Assembly: GCA_018894105.1 (NCBI GenBank)
Contig: CM032131.1
Coordinates: forward strand, 3,684,501-3,748,500
DNA from: Jacaranda mimosifolia
Lineage: Eukaryota > Streptophyta > Magnoliopsida > Lamiales > Bignoniaceae
DNA: 64,000 nucleotides
Direction of reading: 5' to 3'
In this document: in pieces, positions 63,245 to 64,000 of the stretch
Layout: each line of letters begins with the position of its first letter
How positions within the stretch are numbered: the stretch's first letter is position 1
Position numbers and translations under genes: made by a program
The notes under the pieces: model-generated
The model's input: the letters and a program-made list of their open reading frames with translations, nothing else
What the model was told of the DNA's origin: nothing
The model's database searches: none

Positions 63245-64000
63245 AGAGAGGTACTGACACTTGTCCTAACGCTTTTACTATGTTGCCAGTGAACCTGTTG
63301 ATTTTCTACAACTGTGCGCTATCCACTCCTGGTTAGAGAACACATTATGGAATAGGATATAAATTGAGTTGCAGCCATCTACCAAGATCTTCTTCACCTT
63401 GTAGTTAGTGAGGGATGCAAAGATCACCAATGCATTCCCGTGTTTTCTTTATCTGGCCTCCAGATCCTCTTTACAAAGGTAATGCTGGGCGTAAAGGACA
63501 TACTTCAAAAGTTCCTAGCTAGGACAGAATCAGCGGTGTGAGCTTGCGTTTGTCTCATCAATTGCACTAATGTCTTCTTTACATTGGTAAAGTCCCTTCT
63601 AGTTGGTCCTCTTGAGATCACCGAGATGATGCTAACTATAGGGAGATTCTCCAAGTCATGTTGATACTAAGGTCCTTGGAATCTAAACATTCATCGTTCA
63701 TCAGGCCATGGTTATTGGACCTCATTTTCTCTTATTGTTGGGCCTTTCTTAAGATTGAATGGCTTATTTGCCACATCCTCTTTGAGGTGTGCCTTCTAGA
63801 TCAATTTTCAATCTATTCGCTTAAGTGCCTACACTATTTTGTGGTATGTTTGCCATTCAATGGAAGTATCACCACTTGTCAGACTTTTACTTTTTAGGTC
63901 CCCCTATTGTCTTCTAAAGAGGTGCTATGTAAGGACGTGTTGTGGTGCTACAAACAGAATCTCTGCATTAGGAATGATAAGCAGTATGTAGCTGGCAAAA
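63245..64000 (-). pseudogene. Second Ty3/gypsy protease relic, minus strand
   Basis: Read on the minus strand it follows the relic at 40480-42640: the same protease context (YKVKKILVDG, then ILFHNV) with the catalytic region reading V-D-G-C where the other has V-D-R-G. The gag side lies further right, to and past the window end. 'gagatcaccgagatgat' and 'tggagaatctccctatag' areas match the same gag-protease linker. Contains stops and shifts. Confidence 0.55.

Noticed and set aside
1..64000. CRISPR arrays, rRNA or tRNA genes
   Set aside because: The tandem arrays seen lack spacer-repeat structure, and no sequence with a full tRNA or rRNA pattern was recognised; only a tRNA-derived SINE-like tract was noted.

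Overview
This window is plant nuclear DNA, most likely from a eudicot. It is AT-rich, holds one intron-containing laccase gene with the exon pattern usual for plant laccases, and is otherwise filled with decayed Ty1/copia and Ty3/gypsy LTR retrotransposons, DNA-transposon derivatives and AC/AT microsatellites. I see no bacterial-style operon, CRISPR array, rRNA or tRNA gene. The species cannot be told from the sequence.

Layout. 1-11018: a Ty1/copia element on the minus strand. Its 3' LTR is cut by the window start (1-2586). A shortened gag-pol relic lies between (2587-5460), and an overgrown 5' LTR swollen by internal tandem duplications follows (about 5530-11018). 11018-15960: three head-to-tail copies of a repeat of about 2.1 kb. 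Two copies carry a related minus-strand reading frame; the third is cut off. 15961-27129: a plus-strand SIRE/Maximus-like copia element with a 5'-truncated left LTR, broken gag and pol, an envelope-like region after pol, and a complete right LTR. A Mutator-like element (18577-20185) sits inside its pol. 28625-31161: the laccase gene on the minus strand, six exons, 566 codons, no defect; it is the only clearly intact host gene. 31273-48209: AT-rich intergenic DNA with Tourist-like MITEs (32223-32590 and a decayed one at 44687), a 1.6-kb TIR element, CACTA-like foldbacks, a SINE-like tract and a minus-strand gypsy gag-protease relic (40480-42640). 48560-61460: a decayed plus-strand Ty3/gypsy element of Tat type. 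Its RNase H was split by two later insertions only 30 bp apart: a solo copia LTR (54647-56828, 5-bp target duplication) and a hAT-type element (56859-57975, 8-bp target duplication). Past its integrase lie a 41-bp tandem array and an antisense coiled-coil reading frame. 61801-63240: tandem repeat of about 440 bp. 63245-64000: a second minus-strand gypsy protease relic.

The genes do not form a pathway. The laccase is predicted to be a secreted multicopper oxidase acting in the cell wall or vacuole; everything else is mobile DNA in several layers. The points most worth checking are the nested insertions with exact target duplications, the runaway duplication inside the copia LTR, the conserved small membrane-type frame in the 2.1-kb repeats, and the antisense frame downstream of the gypsy integrase. 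I did not find convincing evidence of a wholly new biological system.
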